A stretch of 64,000 bases of DNA from Actinomadura latina NBRC 106108 (GTDB lineage Bacteria; Actinomycetota; Actinomycetes; Streptosporangiales; Streptosporangiaceae). Shown here piece by piece: positions 33,324-44,900 of this stretch. The notes beneath the pieces were generated by a model. It was not told the DNA's origin and did no database searches. It worked only from the letters and a program-made list of their open reading frames with translations. The DNA is taken from the NCBI RefSeq assembly GCF_001552195.1, contig NZ_BCQS01000033.1, forward strand, positions 50,633-114,632, read 5' to 3'. The position numbers were made by a program, and so were the translations under genes. Position 1 is the stretch's first letter; the number at the start of each line of letters is the position of its first letter.

Positions 33324-35843
33324 ATGGCCGTGATACTGGGACAAAATGACGCAGTGTCCCCATGGCGCCGTCCTCCATACCTGTTAAGCCTGTTCGGGCT
33401 GACCTGCCTGCTGGTCGCCCTCGCAACGTTGTTCGCGGTGCTCGGCCTGGACGCGGCGGACAAGGTGGCGAGCGTGCTGGGCGCATTCAGCGGTGTACTC
33501 GGCTTGGTCATCGCCGGTATCGGCCTCACCCAGGCACAGACAACACAGCGGGAGGCCGCCGCCGAGCAGCTGGCGGCCCTGTCCCGCGCACTGCGCCGCC
33601 CGCCGGCGATCCCCGCCCGCGCGACACGGAGCCTGCCGACGGACATCCCCGATTTCGTGAACCGCGACTCCACGCTGAGACGCATCGAGGCCGCGGCAGG
33701 GAGCACGGCCGCGAGCACCGCCGCCATCTGCACGATCAACGGGATGGCCGGCGTCGGTAAGACGACCCTCGCGGTGCACGCCGCGCACGGGCTCGCCGGC
33801 TCCTTCCCCGACGGTGCGCTGTTCCTGAACCTGCACGCCCACAGCGCCGACCAGGCTCCCGTGTCTCCGGACAGGGCGCTGGAGGCCCTGCTTCACGCGG
33901 TTGGACTCGCACCCGACCAGGTTCCCGAGTCACTGGAGGAACGTGCCGCACTGTGGCGGTCCGAGACCGCGAATTCCCGGAGGCTCCTTCTCCTGGACAA
34001 CGCCGCAGACCAGGAACAGGTGGTGCCGCTCATCCCCGCGGGTCCCTGCCTCACCATCATCACGAGCCGGCGGCGGCTCGTCCTGGACGGCGGAAGGGTC
34101 GTCGGCCTGAACGCGCTCGCGATCCAGGACGCCGTGCAGCTCCTGAGCCATGTCGTGGGGACCGAGCGCCTTCGCGGCCATTCCGCCGACGCACGCGAGA
34201 TCGTGTCCCGATGCGGCTGCCTGCCCTTGGCCGTCCGCCTGGTGGCCGGGCACCTCGAGAGCCACCCTGCCTGGACGCCCGGAAATCTCCTTTCGGAGAT
34301 GGCGGCGTCCGAGGGACCGGATGATGCGCCCGTTCCCGGGCAGAACGGTGTGATGGCCGCGCTCCACCCCTCTTACGAAGGAATCGCCCCCGACCATCAG
34401 CGTCTGCTGCGGCGCCTGGCACTGCACCCCGGCCCCGAGTTCGGCGTGCACGCCGCGGTGGCGCTCTACGGCGGCACCCTCGCCGAAACTGTCCTCGGTC
34501 TAGACGCCCTGACCGACCAAAGCCTGCTGGAAGAGCCCGCATACCGGCGCTACCGGATGCACGACCTCGTCCGCGACTACGTGGCGCACCGTGCGGACGA
34601 GGACCCGCCCGCCGAGACGTCCGCCGCGGAAGACCGCGCCATCGACTACTACACGGTGCTGACGCTACGGGCTGAGCGCATCATCAATCTCCTCGGATCC
34701 AGGGACTTCGAGGACGAGATCGAACATCCGCCGGTCGAAACCCCGGTCTTCGCCTCGCACGCGGAGGCCATGACGTGGCTGGAGACCGAACGCCCCAACC
34801 TTCACGCGTGCGTCGAGCTCGCCATCGACACCGGCCGGCCGGCCCGCGCGGCGCGCCTCGCCCGGGCGATGGCGTACTTCCTGCGCCTCGGCGGCCATTG
34901 GAAGGATGCCGCGGACCTGTGCCGCCGGGCCGCGCGATGGTGCGCGGACCTGGACGACGTGACGTGCGCCGCCGACATGAAATTCCTCAGCGGCGACATC
35001 GCCCGGCTCTCCGGCCACCAGCGTGAGGCCCGCGCCTTCTACGAGGAAGCGCTGGCGGTCTACCATGACCTGGCCGATCGGTACTGGGAAGCTCGTACGC
35101 TGCACTCCATAGGCGACATCGAGCGCATGCAGGGACAGTACAACGCGGCGATCGGCATCTACACGCGGGCGCTGACCGCGTACGAGAGCACAGGGAACCG
35201 CCTCGCCACGGCACGGGCACTGCACAGCATCGCGGACGCGCATCGCCTCGCCGGGGACGGCAACGCGGCGATGGATCATTACGAGTCGATCCTCGACATG
35301 TACCGCGAGCTGAACGATCCGGTCGGCACCGCACGCGCCCTGCACAGCATCGCCGACGTCCACGTCCTCAACGGCGACGGCCCCCGGGCGCTGCCGAGCT
35401 TCAGGGACGCCCTGCGCACGTACCGGATGCTGGGCGACCGGCTCGGCGAGGCCGACACCCTGAACAGCATCGGCGTCGCCCATCTCGCCGGCGGGGACCG
35501 CGAGGAGGGCATCCGTCATCTGCGCGAGGCAGTCGGCCTCTACGTCGCCCTAGGCGACCACCGCCAGGAGGCCCGGACGCGCATGGCGCTGGGTCGGGCG
35601 GCGACCAGCGATCCCGAAGAGGCGGTGACCTCCTGTGAGGCGGCAGTCGCGGCCTCACAGGAGGTCGATGACCCGCTTCTGCGGGCGGACGCCGAGCGCG
35701 CCCTGGCGATGGCCCTCCTCTCCGGTGGCCGCCAGGACGAGGCGCGCGCGCATGTGCGCACCGCGCTCACGCTCCTGCGGAATCTCGGATCGCCGCTGGC
35801 CGAGACCGTGCAGGCGGAACTCGACCGGCTCGGCGGCCCCTGA
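33324..35843 (+). CDS. Membrane-anchored STAND (NB-ARC) ATPase with TPR repeats
   Basis: STAND-type signalling ATPase (839 aa). Two N-terminal membrane segments (LLSLFGLTCLLVALATLFAVLGL and VLGAFSGVLGLVIAGIGL) precede an NB-ARC domain: Walker A GMAGVGKTT near residue 143, Walker B RLLLLDNAAD, LTIITSRRR, GLPLAV-type CGCLPLAVRLVAGHL, then a winged-helix region with RYRMHDLVRDYV. The C-terminal third is a series of ~40-residue TPRs (ALHSIADAHRLAGDGNAAMDHYES and similar). Such proteins sense a ligand through the TPRs and oligomerise; many act in phage defence or signalling. ATG 33324 is preferred to a TTG nine bases upstream. No effector domain is recognised, so the membrane segments may be the output. 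Confidence 0.78.
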   Translation: MAVILGQNDAVSPWRRPPYLLSLFGLTCLLVALATLFAVLGLDAADKVASVLGAFSGVLGLVIAGIGLTQAQTTQREAAAEQLAALSRALRRPPAIPARATRSLPTDIPDFVNRDSTLRRIEAAAGSTAASTAAICTINGMAGVGKTTLAVHAAHGLAGSFPDGALFLNLHAHSADQAPVSPDRALEALLHAVGLAPDQVPESLEERAALWRSETANSRRLLLLDNAADQEQVVPLIPAGPCLTIITSRRRLVLDGGRVVGLNALAIQDAVQLLSHVVGTERLRGHSADAREIVSRCGCLPLAVRLVAGHLESHPAWTPGNLLSEMAASEGPDDAPVPGQNGVMAALHPSYEGIAPDHQRLLRRLALHPGPEFGVHAAVALYGGTLAETVLGLDALTDQSLLEEPAYRRYRMHDLVRDYVAHRADEDPPAETSAAEDRAIDYYTVLTLRAERIINLLGSRDFEDEIEHPPVETPVFASHAEAMTWLETERPNLHACVELAIDTGRPARAARLARAMAYFLRLGGHWKDAADLCRRAARWCADLDDVTCAADMKFLSGDIARLSGHQREARAFYEEALAVYHDLADRYWEARTLHSIGDIERMQGQYNAAIGIYTRALTAYESTGNRLATARALHSIADAHRLAGDGNAAMDHYESILDMYRELNDPVGTARALHSIADVHVLNGDGPRALPSFRDALRTYRMLGDRLGEADTLNSIGVAHLAGGDREEGIRHLREAVGLYVALGDHRQEARTRMALGRAATSDPEEAVTSCEAAVAASQEVDDPLLRADAERALAMALLSGGRQDEARAHVRTALTLLRNLGSPLAETVQAELDRLGGP

Positions 35844-35849
35844 CTCCGG

Positions 35850-36665
35850 TCAGGTCTGCTTCTGCAGGGCGAGGGCGGCGGAACCGGTCAGGGCGGGCAG
35901 GTAGCCGAGGCGGTGGCCGCGCGCGGTCGGGTGGTAGGAGGACTCGATCGGGATCGTCACCGCGTTGAGCCAGTCGTCGCCCGAGCACAGCTCGTGGCCG
36001 GCGAACTCGTCGCGGACGTCGGACCAGGTGAAGCCGGCGCGTCCCGCCGCCTTCGCGAGGACGCCGTCGAGGGTGTCGGCGGCCCCGTTCAGCGCGGTGC
36101 GCTTGGCGTTGCTGAGCCCCACGCACACGTTGACGATCTTGTAGAGGCGCGGGTAGCCGAGCACGACCACGCGGGCCGACGGCGACTTCGCGCGGATCTT
36201 GCCGTAGAGGGAGTCGAGTCGGCCGGGCAGGGTGTTCGTCATGTAGCTCTCGGCCTGCGCCACCCTGCTCTGGCATGTCGACGTCGAGTGCAGGACGCAG
36301 GTCTGCATCACGTCGCTGAACCCGGCGTCGTTGCCGCCGGCCGTGATGCTGACGAGCGTCGTGGACGAGCCGAGCGCGCCGAGCTGCCCGCTCGCGACCG
36401 TCGCGGTGGTCGCCCCCGAGCAGGCCACGAACTTGTACGAACTGGTCGAGTGCGCCGCCGCCCACAGGTTCGGGTAGGCGTTGGCGCTGCGGTTGCACGA
36501 CCCGCTGGCGGGGTCGTAGCTTCCGGCCCCCGTGCCGGAGGAGTAGGAATCCCCGAGTGCGACGTAGTTGGTGCCGGCCGCCGAGGCGGAACCGGACCAC
36601 AGCAGTGATGTGGCGGCGAAGGTCGCCGCACCGAGAGCGGCCAGACAGGGGCGGGTGAGACGCAT
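35850..36665 (-). CDS. Secreted SGNH/GDSL lipase or esterase
   Basis: Secreted SGNH-fold hydrolase (271 aa). A Sec signal peptide ends near residue 29 (SASA, then AGTNYV). Block I ALGDSYSSG contains the nucleophile Ser40, block III is ITAGGNDAGF, and block V SSYHPTARGHRLGY carries the catalytic Asp/His region; six Cys suggest three disulfides as in Streptomyces secreted lipases. ATG 36665 has GGAG five bases upstream and is preferred to a GTG at 36671. Convergent with the STAND gene, stops six bases apart. Confidence 0.9.
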   Translation of the reverse strand: MRLTRPCLAALGAATFAATSLLWSGSASAAGTNYVALGDSYSSGTGAGSYDPASGSCNRSANAYPNLWAAAHSTSSYKFVACSGATTATVASGQLGALGSSTTLVSITAGGNDAGFSDVMQTCVLHSTSTCQSRVAQAESYMTNTLPGRLDSLYGKIRAKSPSARVVVLGYPRLYKIVNVCVGLSNAKRTALNGAADTLDGVLAKAAGRAGFTWSDVRDEFAGHELCSGDDWLNAVTIPIESSYHPTARGHRLGYLPALTGSAALALQKQT

Positions 36666-36766
36666 CTGCACTCCGGAGCGTCGTATCGAATTGTGCCGCC
36701 CGACTTATACCCGCCCCGCCATTCTCCCAAGCCCCGGAGCTGATCAACAGTATTTGTCAGAATTCG

Positions 36767-36796
36767 CCCTTGCAATCCGCAAATCAAGGGATTTTT
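36767..36796 (+). terminator. Possible rightward terminator hairpin
   Basis: CCCTTG (36767-36772) pairs with CAAGGG (36785-36790), followed by ATTTTT. No rightward gene ends near here; it may stop antisense transcription between two leftward genes. The rest of the 210-base gap (36666-36875) shows nothing else. Confidence 0.3.
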
Positions 36797-36875
36797 CGGC
36801 TGTCAAGACACGAGAAGTAACAACCATTCTTCGGTGCATCCCGGCAGTCCCGGAGATCACAGGAGTCCCATGGGT

Positions 36876-38954
36876 TCAGGCGCCGCCGTCCGGGCGCCAG
36901 GGGCCGGTCGCCACCGGTCGCCGGCCGTGCACGCGGAGGGTCTCGCCGAACGTGCGCTGCCGCCCCGGAATCCCGTGGACGAGCATGACCTCGCGGGCCG
37001 CGACCTCGTCGGAGATGCCGAGAAGGCCCCGGCGGTCGGCGTGCGCGGAAAGGCGGACCGTGTCCACGCGGGCGCGCACCGGAACGGTGATCTCGCGGCC
37101 CCGGCCGGGAAGCGGGAATTCCCCGCCCTTTTCCGCGAGGTCGCGCAGCGCGCGGCCGGGCGACTCCTCGTCCTGGTAGCCGGAAATGAACAGGGCGCTG
37201 CCCGGTTCGGGGAGGATCCGGCTCGCCCACTGGACGGCCGGGCCGCCGGTCAGCATGCCGGACGTGGAGATGACGACCCCGGTGCGGAAGGTGTCCAGCT
37301 CGGCGGGACGGTCCGCGACCGCGGTGGCGCCGCCGAACACGCGCAGCGACGGGTCCAGGGACTCGAAGACGACGGCAAGGTCGGCGGCCATGCCGTCCAG
37401 CCGCACCGGCACCTCCGGCAGGTGCCGCCGCATGATCAGCGCGATTTCCTGGGCGCGGCCGAGCGCGAACGCCGGGATCAGGACCCGGCCGCCGGCCCGG
37501 TGGACGTCCGCGACCGCGCGCACCAGTTCCCCCACCCGCAGGTCGCGGTCGTCGTGGTCTTCGGTGCAGCAGGTCGACTCCATGACCAGGAGGTCGGCGG
37601 CGCGGGCGGACTCGGGGACGGCGTAGCCGCCGACCGTCTCCTGCCGGAATCCCGAGATGTCGCCCGTGATGACGACGCGGCGGTCTCCGGCGCGCACCAC
37701 CACCCCGGCCGCGCCCAGGATGTGCCCGGCCGGGAACAGCTCGACGGCCAGCGCGCCGATGCCGCGCGCCGCCCCGAACGGCAGCTCCTCGCGCCGCCGG
37801 GCCGCGGCCTCGGCGTCCGGCGGCCCGTAGAGGACCTCGCCGGCGTCGCCCCAGCGGGCCCGGCCGCGCTCCCGCGCCGCGAGGACCTTGGCGGTGTCGG
37901 CCCACATCACCGGCATGAGCGCCGCGGTCTCCGGCGACGCGAGCACCCGCAGGCCGGGGCGGCGGGCGACCAGCGCGGGGACGTAGCCGCAGTGGTCGTT
38001 GTGGGCGTGGGTGACGACGACGGCGTCCAGCGGGCCGTCGAGGGCGCGCTCGATGTCGCGGGGCGGCTCGGCGCGGTCGCCGGGCCGGAGCCCGGCGTCG
38101 ACCAGGATCCGGGTGCCGCCCGCCTCGACGAGCAGGCACGACCCGCCGATATGCGTGTCCCCGCCGAGCGGGACGACGCGCAGGCCCAGCTCGGTGGTGA
38201 CGAGGGCCGGCGGCGGCGCCGGATCCACGAGCGCCCGCAGAACGTCGAGCACCTCCTCCGGCCCTTTCCCCAGGGCGCGGGCGGCGGCGCCCAGACGAGC
38301 GTTGGCCGTTTCGGGGGCTGAGGGCGCGCCGTTGTGCCGGGGCGGGGGCCGTTCGATGACGGCGAGGAGGGCGGCGGCGAGGGCGCGCGGGTGCGTCCAC
38401 CGGTGGCGCTCGGTCGCGAGCCGCCGGGTCAGCGCCTCCGCTCGTTCTTCCTTCTCTGCCAGTGCCTCCCGGGCGGCGGTGAGACGCTGGGACGCGTCGC
38501 GCAGGTCGCGGCGCGCGTACTCCAGGCGCCCCTGCTCGGTCCGGACTCGCTTGCGCAGGTGGTCGATCCGGTGGGCGGCGCGTGCGGCGTCCCGGCCGGC
38601 GCGCTCGGCGGCCCGGTCGCGGCGCCTGATCCAGCTCAGCCCCGCCCGTACGACGCCGTCGTCGGGATGCAGCAGGACGGCGGCCAGCGCGCGGGCCTCG
38701 TCGCCGGCGTCCCCGAGCCGTCCGGCGGCACGTCCGCGCAGCGCCGGGAACCTCCCGACCGCTTCCAGCAGCAGCGGCGTGTGCTCCCTGACCAGCGCGC
38801 CGGGATCGGACGGGAGCCGGGTGGCGGACGGACGCTCCAGCACCGCCAGCGCCACCGCGCGCAGCACCTGGGCGAGCGCGTCCCCCGCGATCGCGGGCTC
38901 CGTGACGGCGGGCTCCGTGACGGCGGGCTCCGTGACGGCGGGCTCGGCGGTCAT
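36876..38954 (-). CDS. Beta-CASP metallo-beta-lactamase nuclease with N-terminal helical domain
   Basis: Protein of 692 aa. Residues ~7-21 form a repeated VTEPA tail; ~25-110 are helical; ~110-185 a coiled coil; ~255-692 a metallo-beta-lactamase fold with beta-CASP insertion. Metal and catalytic motifs are complete: HAHNDH at 316-321, FPAGHILGAAG, ITGDISGF, ESTCCTEDH (motif A), SAHADRR with His638 (motif B) and LVHGIPGRQRTF (motif C). This is the CPSF73/RNase J-like nuclease arrangement, so it probably cleaves RNA or DNA. It is translationally coupled (ATGA) to the giant ATPase upstream, which suggests an ATPase-controlled nuclease module. Confidence 0.82.
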   Translation of the reverse strand: MTAEPAVTEPAVTEPAVTEPAIAGDALAQVLRAVALAVLERPSATRLPSDPGALVREHTPLLLEAVGRFPALRGRAAGRLGDAGDEARALAAVLLHPDDGVVRAGLSWIRRRDRAAERAGRDAARAAHRIDHLRKRVRTEQGRLEYARRDLRDASQRLTAAREALAEKEERAEALTRRLATERHRWTHPRALAAALLAVIERPPPRHNGAPSAPETANARLGAAARALGKGPEEVLDVLRALVDPAPPPALVTTELGLRVVPLGGDTHIGGSCLLVEAGGTRILVDAGLRPGDRAEPPRDIERALDGPLDAVVVTHAHNDHCGYVPALVARRPGLRVLASPETAALMPVMWADTAKVLAARERGRARWGDAGEVLYGPPDAEAAARRREELPFGAARGIGALAVELFPAGHILGAAGVVVRAGDRRVVITGDISGFRQETVGGYAVPESARAADLLVMESTCCTEDHDDRDLRVGELVRAVADVHRAGGRVLIPAFALGRAQEIALIMRRHLPEVPVRLDGMAADLAVVFESLDPSLRVFGGATAVADRPAELDTFRTGVVISTSGMLTGGPAVQWASRILPEPGSALFISGYQDEESPGRALRDLAEKGGEFPLPGRGREITVPVRARVDTVRLSAHADRRGLLGISDEVAAREVMLVHGIPGRQRTFGETLRVHGRRPVATGPWRPDGGA
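38896..38940. repeat. 15-base tandem repeat at the 5' end of the beta-CASP gene
   Basis: GGCTCCGTGACGGCG in three exact copies plus a partial one, in frame, coding the (VTEPA)n tail. Exact identity indicates recent expansion; copy number may vary between strains. Confidence 0.85.
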
Positions 38955-41900
38955 CCGGCCGCCGCCCGCCGGGTGGCGCCGGCGAGGACGGGCTCGCAGC
39001 CGAGCACGCCGTCCGCGGACTCCAGCGCACCGAGCACCCGCAGCGCCTCGACCAGGTCGGCCGTCCCGTCGTAGCCGTGTTCGCGCAGGTCGGCGGAGGT
39101 GAGCCCGTCCGTCCCCTCCTCCCCGTAGAGGGTGAGGAGCGCGGCGAGGTCCTCGGCCGTGCCGCGGTCGTCCTCCTCGACGAGGACCCGCCACGCGGCG
39201 GCGAGGCACGGGTCGGCGAGGACGCCGGTGTCGTCCAGGAACGCCGCCGGTTTGGCGCGCACCTGCCGCAGCACCTCGTCGAGGGCCTGGTCGCGGTCGC
39301 GCCCGGCGAGGCCGGTGACGACCCGTCCGACGAGCGTCGGCCAGCCGCCGGTGCGCCGGACGAGCTCGCGCTGCCCGGCGTCGTCGGGGAAGCCGAGCGA
39401 GTCCTCCAGCATCCACTGCCGGATCGCGGCGCCGTCGAACCGCCGCAGCGGCACCAGTTCGACGTCGTCGTCGGCCGCGTACCGGAGCCAGCCGGCGGCC
39501 GCGGCGGGGCCCGCGACGAGCACGACGGACAGGGTCCCCTCCCCGGACCGGTCCGCGACCGCGTGCCGCGCCTCGGCGAACCGCCGCTCGAACGGCTCGC
39601 CGTCCCGCGCCGCGTGCAGGTCGGCGACGATGACGTCGTGGCCGGGGTGGCGGCGGGCGCGCAGCACCGCGCTGTCGAACGTCCCCTCTCCCGGCCGGAC
39701 GACGCGGATCTCCAGGTCGGACCGGTCGGACGGCATCGCCTGCAGCGACGCCGCCACCCGCTCGGCGTGCAGCGCCGCCGACCCGGCGACCACGTGGACG
39801 AGCCGGCCCGGCCGAAGCAGCCCGGTGATCTGCCCAATGCTGAGCGGCGCCCGGTCCGGCCCGGACAGGTGCGGCATCCGGTAGGAGTGCGCGTCGAACT
39901 CGTCGGGGCCGTCGAAGTCGGCGGCGCTCTCCAGCACGTTCTCGATCTCGCGGACGCCGCCGAGCAGCCGCAGCACGTGCGGGGTGCGCAGCCGGTACCG
40001 GCCGTCGTCCACGCCGAGGACGCCCAGGTTGACGCACTCGTCGAGGAGGCTGCGGAAGTCGTCGCCGCTGCAGTTCTCGAAGCCCCGCGCCCACCAGTAC
40101 CGGCACTCCTCCCGCAGCTGCCGGACGGTCAGGGCCTCCCCTGCGCCGTCGTCGAGCGCGTGCAGCGCGACCGTGTAGGCGATGACCTTGTAGCGCTTGT
40201 CGAGGGTGAGGGTGTAGTCGAACCGCTTCTGGAAGCCGTCCACGAGCTTCTGGTCGCGCCAGACCTCCGCCACGTCCTCCCGGGTGATCTCGTACGGGAG
40301 GGGCCGCGGGGTCTCCCGCAGCCGGGCGAGCAGGTTCCCGGCGAACAGCTGGACGAGCGCCGGGGCGTTGTTGGCCTCGGCGATCACCCGGGCGGCGAGC
40401 GTCTCGGGGAACGTGAACCCGAGCGTGGCGAGCGGCCGGACGAGCAGGTCGAAGGCGTCCTGCGGGTCGAGCGGGCCGATCGCGATGGGCTCGCCGAGCT
40501 GCGCGAGGGGCTGGTTCGGCAGGCCGTGGAACCGCGCGGTCTGGTGCAGGCCCGCCCACACCACCTTGACGCGGCGGCCGGTGTCCTCCATGAGGGTGCG
40601 CAGCGCGGTGACGTCCTCGAAGCGGCCCCGCTCGGCGTCCCGGTTGAGGAACGCGTCGGCCTCGTCCAGCAGGATGAGCAGCTGCCGGTTCCCGTCGGCG
40701 GCCGCCCAGCCGCGCACCGCGTCGATCACCTGGTCGCGGCCGGTCAGCCCGGACCGGACGACGCCGGCCTTGGCGAGCCGGTCGCCGAGGATCGGCCACA
40801 GCGAGATCGACCGGACCTTCCCGACCGTCTGGATCGTCTCCAGGATCACCGTCCGGTTCGGGTCGGACGCGAGGTCGCGCTCGGCCTTGCGCAGCAGCGC
40901 CGACTTGCCGAGCTGCCGCCCGCCGAACACGAACGACGGGCCCCGCCTGTCGGTGACCTTGCGGAGCTGCTCGGACCGCCCGTAGAACATCTCCTCCGGG
41001 ACGCCGCCGGTCGGGGTGTAGGGGTCGGTGGCGGTGAACGGCGCCATCAGCGCCACCGCGACCGACCAGTCCTGCGGCCGGCACGCCAGGTAGGCGATCG
41101 CGGCGTCGTCGAGCACCCCGGCGACCGGCGCGCGGCGCTTGCGCGCGGCCTCACCGAGCTGCGCGCGGTCGTCCGCGGACAGGACGCCGAAGTACAGCAC
41201 GAGGACGGTCTCGCCCTCCGGCTGCCCGTTCAGGAGGTCGACGAGCTGCTGCGGGCCGGGGCGCCCCCAGTGCAGCAGCAGCCGGAGCCGCCCGCCGGAC
41301 GGGCTCTTCTGCGAGCCGAACGCGGGCAGCAGCGCCCCGCCGACCGAGCCGACGTGCCGGACGTCGTCGAGGACGATCCACATCCGGTCGGGGCCCTGGT
41401 CGGCGTCGCCGTGCGTGCCCTCCAGCCCGACCATCTTGAGCATCGCGTCGATCAGCGAGCGCAGGTTCCCCGGCGACTTGCTGCGCCCCTCGCGGAGGGT
41501 CACCCACTTGCGCAGCCCCTCCCCCGCGACCCGGCGGGACGCCTCGCGCATGTCCCGGATGTCGATGCCGGCGCCGGCGAGCAGGCCGTACAGGTCCGGT
41601 TCGGCGACGTCCCGCCCGGCGATCAGGGCGTCCTTCAGCGCGTCGATGTACCCGCTGGTCTCCTGCTTGCGGGCGCGCTTGCCGGTCTGCCGGGAGTGCC
41701 GGTGGAAGACGTCCGGGAACGCGGGGTAGAAGCGCTCGAAGTCGGGGCTCTCGGCCTTCTCCGGGAGCTGCCTGCCGGCCTTCAGCTGCGCGATGAACTC
41801 GCGCGCGGTCGTCAGGTCGCGGCCCTCGATGTGGTCTTCGATGCGCTCGATGTCGGCCGCGCGGAGGTCGCCGGCCCGCCGCGCCTCGGCCAGCGCCTCC

Positions 41901-44900
41901 CGCGCCGCCGCGACGCTGGCGTCGCACAGCCGCTCCAGCCGGGCGCGCAGCGCGTCGAGTTCGCGCCCGATCCGGTCGAAGTCGTGCCGGTCGCCGGCGG
42001 TGAGGAGCCGGACCGCCTCCTCGGCCTCGCGTTCCTCGCCCTCGGTGAGCAGCCCGTCCCGCCGCGACATCGCGATCAGGTCACGCAGCCGCTCGACGCG
42101 CTCGTCCCGCCTGTCGCGGGCGTCCCCGACCAGCTCGTCCCGGCGCGCCCGCAGCCTGGACGCGGCCTCCGCGTCGAGCGTCTCCAGGACGGACACGACC
42201 GCCCGCGTGCCGCCGTGGTCGAGCCGCGCGGCCCGCGCCTCGAACACCCGGGCCCAGTCGGGCGGGCCGGCGTGCGCGACGGCCGCGAGGTCCGCCAGGG
42301 CGAGCTCGCCGGCGGGCTCCAGGGTGCGCGGGTCCAGGGCGAGGCCGGGGGCCGGCAGCAGGTCCCGGTTGCGGACGTGCGCGGCGGGCGGCTCGGTCTC
42401 GGCCGGCTTGGCCCCGTCCAGCAGGGCGAACGCGCCGCCGAGCAGGTACCGGGCGGCGTCCGCGGCCGCCTCGCCCGCGGTGCCCGCCAGCGCGGCGAGC
42501 GCCGCGTCGATCTCCGCGCGCCGTCCCGTGACGGCGTCCCGCAGCTGGCGCAGCGGCACGACCCGCCAGTCGCGGTCGCCGGACGCGGCGTCCTCATGCT
42601 CCTTCACCGCCGCCGCCCACCGCCCGGCGGTGCCGAGCGCGTCGTCGATCAGCTCGCGCAGCCGGCGCCGGGCCCCCGCGATGATCGGCTTGCCCTTCTT
42701 CGGGCCGTTGACGCGCTTGTCGGTCTCGTCGATCAGCCGGTCGACGCCGGCGCCGCCGCGCAGCCGGACGACCTCCGCCGCGACCTCCGCTGCCCGCGCC
42801 GCGTCGTCCTCGGCGGCCGGCCGCAGCAGCCGCCGGAGCTCGCCGTCCGCCGGCAGCAGCGCCTTCCACACCTCGGTGGCGCGGGCCAGCTTGACGGTGC
42901 GGTGCGGCGCCTCCTCCAGCAGCCGCGCCGCGTCCCTGGACGCGTCGCCGCGCGCCTGCGCCAGCTCGGCGGCGCCGCGGATCCAGCCGTCCATGCCGGG
43001 CCCCAGGTACACCCCGGCCCGCGCGGCCTGCGCGAACGCCTCGCCGCACTCCTTGAGGACGGCCTGCCCCGACACGACGACGTTCAGGCACTCCACCACC
43101 CGCGCCGTCTCCGGGTAAACGAGGCCCGCCCTGATCGCGGCCGCCCACGCCAGCACCCCGCCGGCCGGATCGTCGGCGAGCGCCTTCGCGTCGAGGTCTC
43201 GGGACGCGGCGGCGAACTCGGCCGACAGCGACCCCGCGTACACGCCCATCTCGGGGGCGAGCGCCGCGCACCACCGCGCGTCGACCTCGGCGTCCGGCCG
43301 TCCCGCCGCCTTGCGCAGCCAGCCCGCCAGCCCGAACCGCCGGTCCCGCAACGCGGCGTCCTCCGCGCGGACCAGCTCGTCCGCGAGCCCCGTCTCCGAG
43401 GCCTCCGGCTCCGGCGGTGTCTCCCCGGCGGGGCGGGCCGCTCGGTCGCGCCGGCGCTCGACACGTGCCGCCGGCTGCGGCTGGACGCCGACCGCCCCTT
43501 CCAGGAAGGCGTCGAGGGCATCGTCTTCGGCTCGGCGCTCATCCCGGACGGTCTCGGCCACGGGCGCCTCCCGGGGAGCGGGCACCCCGACCACGCGGTC
43601 GCCGGTGGTGACCGGCTCCGGCGCGGCGGTCTCCTGGACGGGGGCGGAGGTCCCGGCGGCCATCTCCGCCGGACCGGACGCCTCCGCCGCAGGAGGCCCG
43701 TCCACCCTCCCCGGGACCTGCGGTTCCACTGAGCCGGGCCCCGGCTCATCACCGGGGGCGTCCCCGATCGCGAGTTCCCCCACCAGCGCCAGGTCGATGA
43801 GGCGGTGCCAGCGCCCGGGAAGCTCCGCGCGCGCCCGCTCCGCCAGGGCGGGTGCGCGCAGCCGGTCCTCCGCCCGCACCTGGACGAGCTCGGCGAGCAC
43901 GGCCAGCTCGTCGTCCCCGCCGTCCGCGGCCCGCCGCAGCTCCGCCAGCAGCTCGGCCTCGGAGTCGGGCCCCTCGATCCTCCGCAACGCGCGCACCCGG
44001 GCGTCTCTCCGGCCGGCCTCCGCCGCGGCCCGGACCAGGGCCGCCAGCTCGTCCAGCCCCGCGGGCCGCTCCCCGGGGAGGATCTGCGCGCCGAGCCCGT
44101 CGAAGTCGGCGGCGACGCACTGGACGGCCACCAGGTCTCCGTCATCGGGCCGATGCCCGTCCCGCAGGCACCCGGCGACGCGCTCCGCCGCGTCCGCCGC
44201 GGTGACGAACCGCCCGCGCAGCTCCTCCAGCTCCGCTTCAAGCCGTTCCGGGTCGGGCGCGGCCTCCTGTTCCCCGGCGGCGATGGCCCGCATCTCCAGC
44301 ATGCCGACGGGCCGTTCCGGCAGTTCGGGATGCTCCTCCCTGAGCGCCTCCCACAGGGCCCGCGCTCCGGGCATCCTCTCCGCGGGCTCCGCCGCCAGCA
44401 GGCCGAGCGCCACCACCGCGAGCGGGCGGTCCTCCACGATGACCCGCACCAGGCCCCAGCGCACGAACGCCACGGGGGCGTCCCACCCCAGCAGACTTCG
44501 CAGCCCGGGAGCCCGCTCCAGCACCTCCGCCGCCGTGCCCGCGCCGAGCAGCCTCGCGCAGTCGTCCGCGCCGAGCTCGTCGGCATTCCCGAAGCCGTGC
44601 ACGAACACACCGCCGAGGTACACCCGCAGATGCCCCCTGCGCCTCTGATCACCGTGCCGCAGGGTGCGCAGCACCTGCTCGGGCGCCCCGGCGGGAATCT
44701 TCTTGGCCCCGCCGAGACGCACGACGTCGAGGACGGCGCGCTGCAGCTCGGGCGGCCCGAGCCGCAGCACCTCCCGGACGTCCTCAGCGGACACCGCCGC
44801 CAGAGCCGCGTCCTCAAGCCCGGTCAGGTCACCGACCCGCCCACCGAGCGCCCCGAAGGGCGCGGCCCCTCCCTGGCACGCCTCGCACCGAGACCCATGC

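Noticed and set aside
38896..38940. Short tandem repeats considered as a CRISPR array
   Set aside because: No spacers; the units are in-frame coding repeats.
36784..39837. 1,017-codon minus-strand frame overlapping the beta-CASP gene
   Set aside because: Composition is almost only Arg/Pro/Gly/Ala; the coupled ATPase and nuclease frames explain this DNA.
39077..43732. 1,551-codon plus-strand frame opposite the giant ATPase
   Set aside because: Antisense shadow without any recognisable motif; the minus-strand frame contains Walker A and B.
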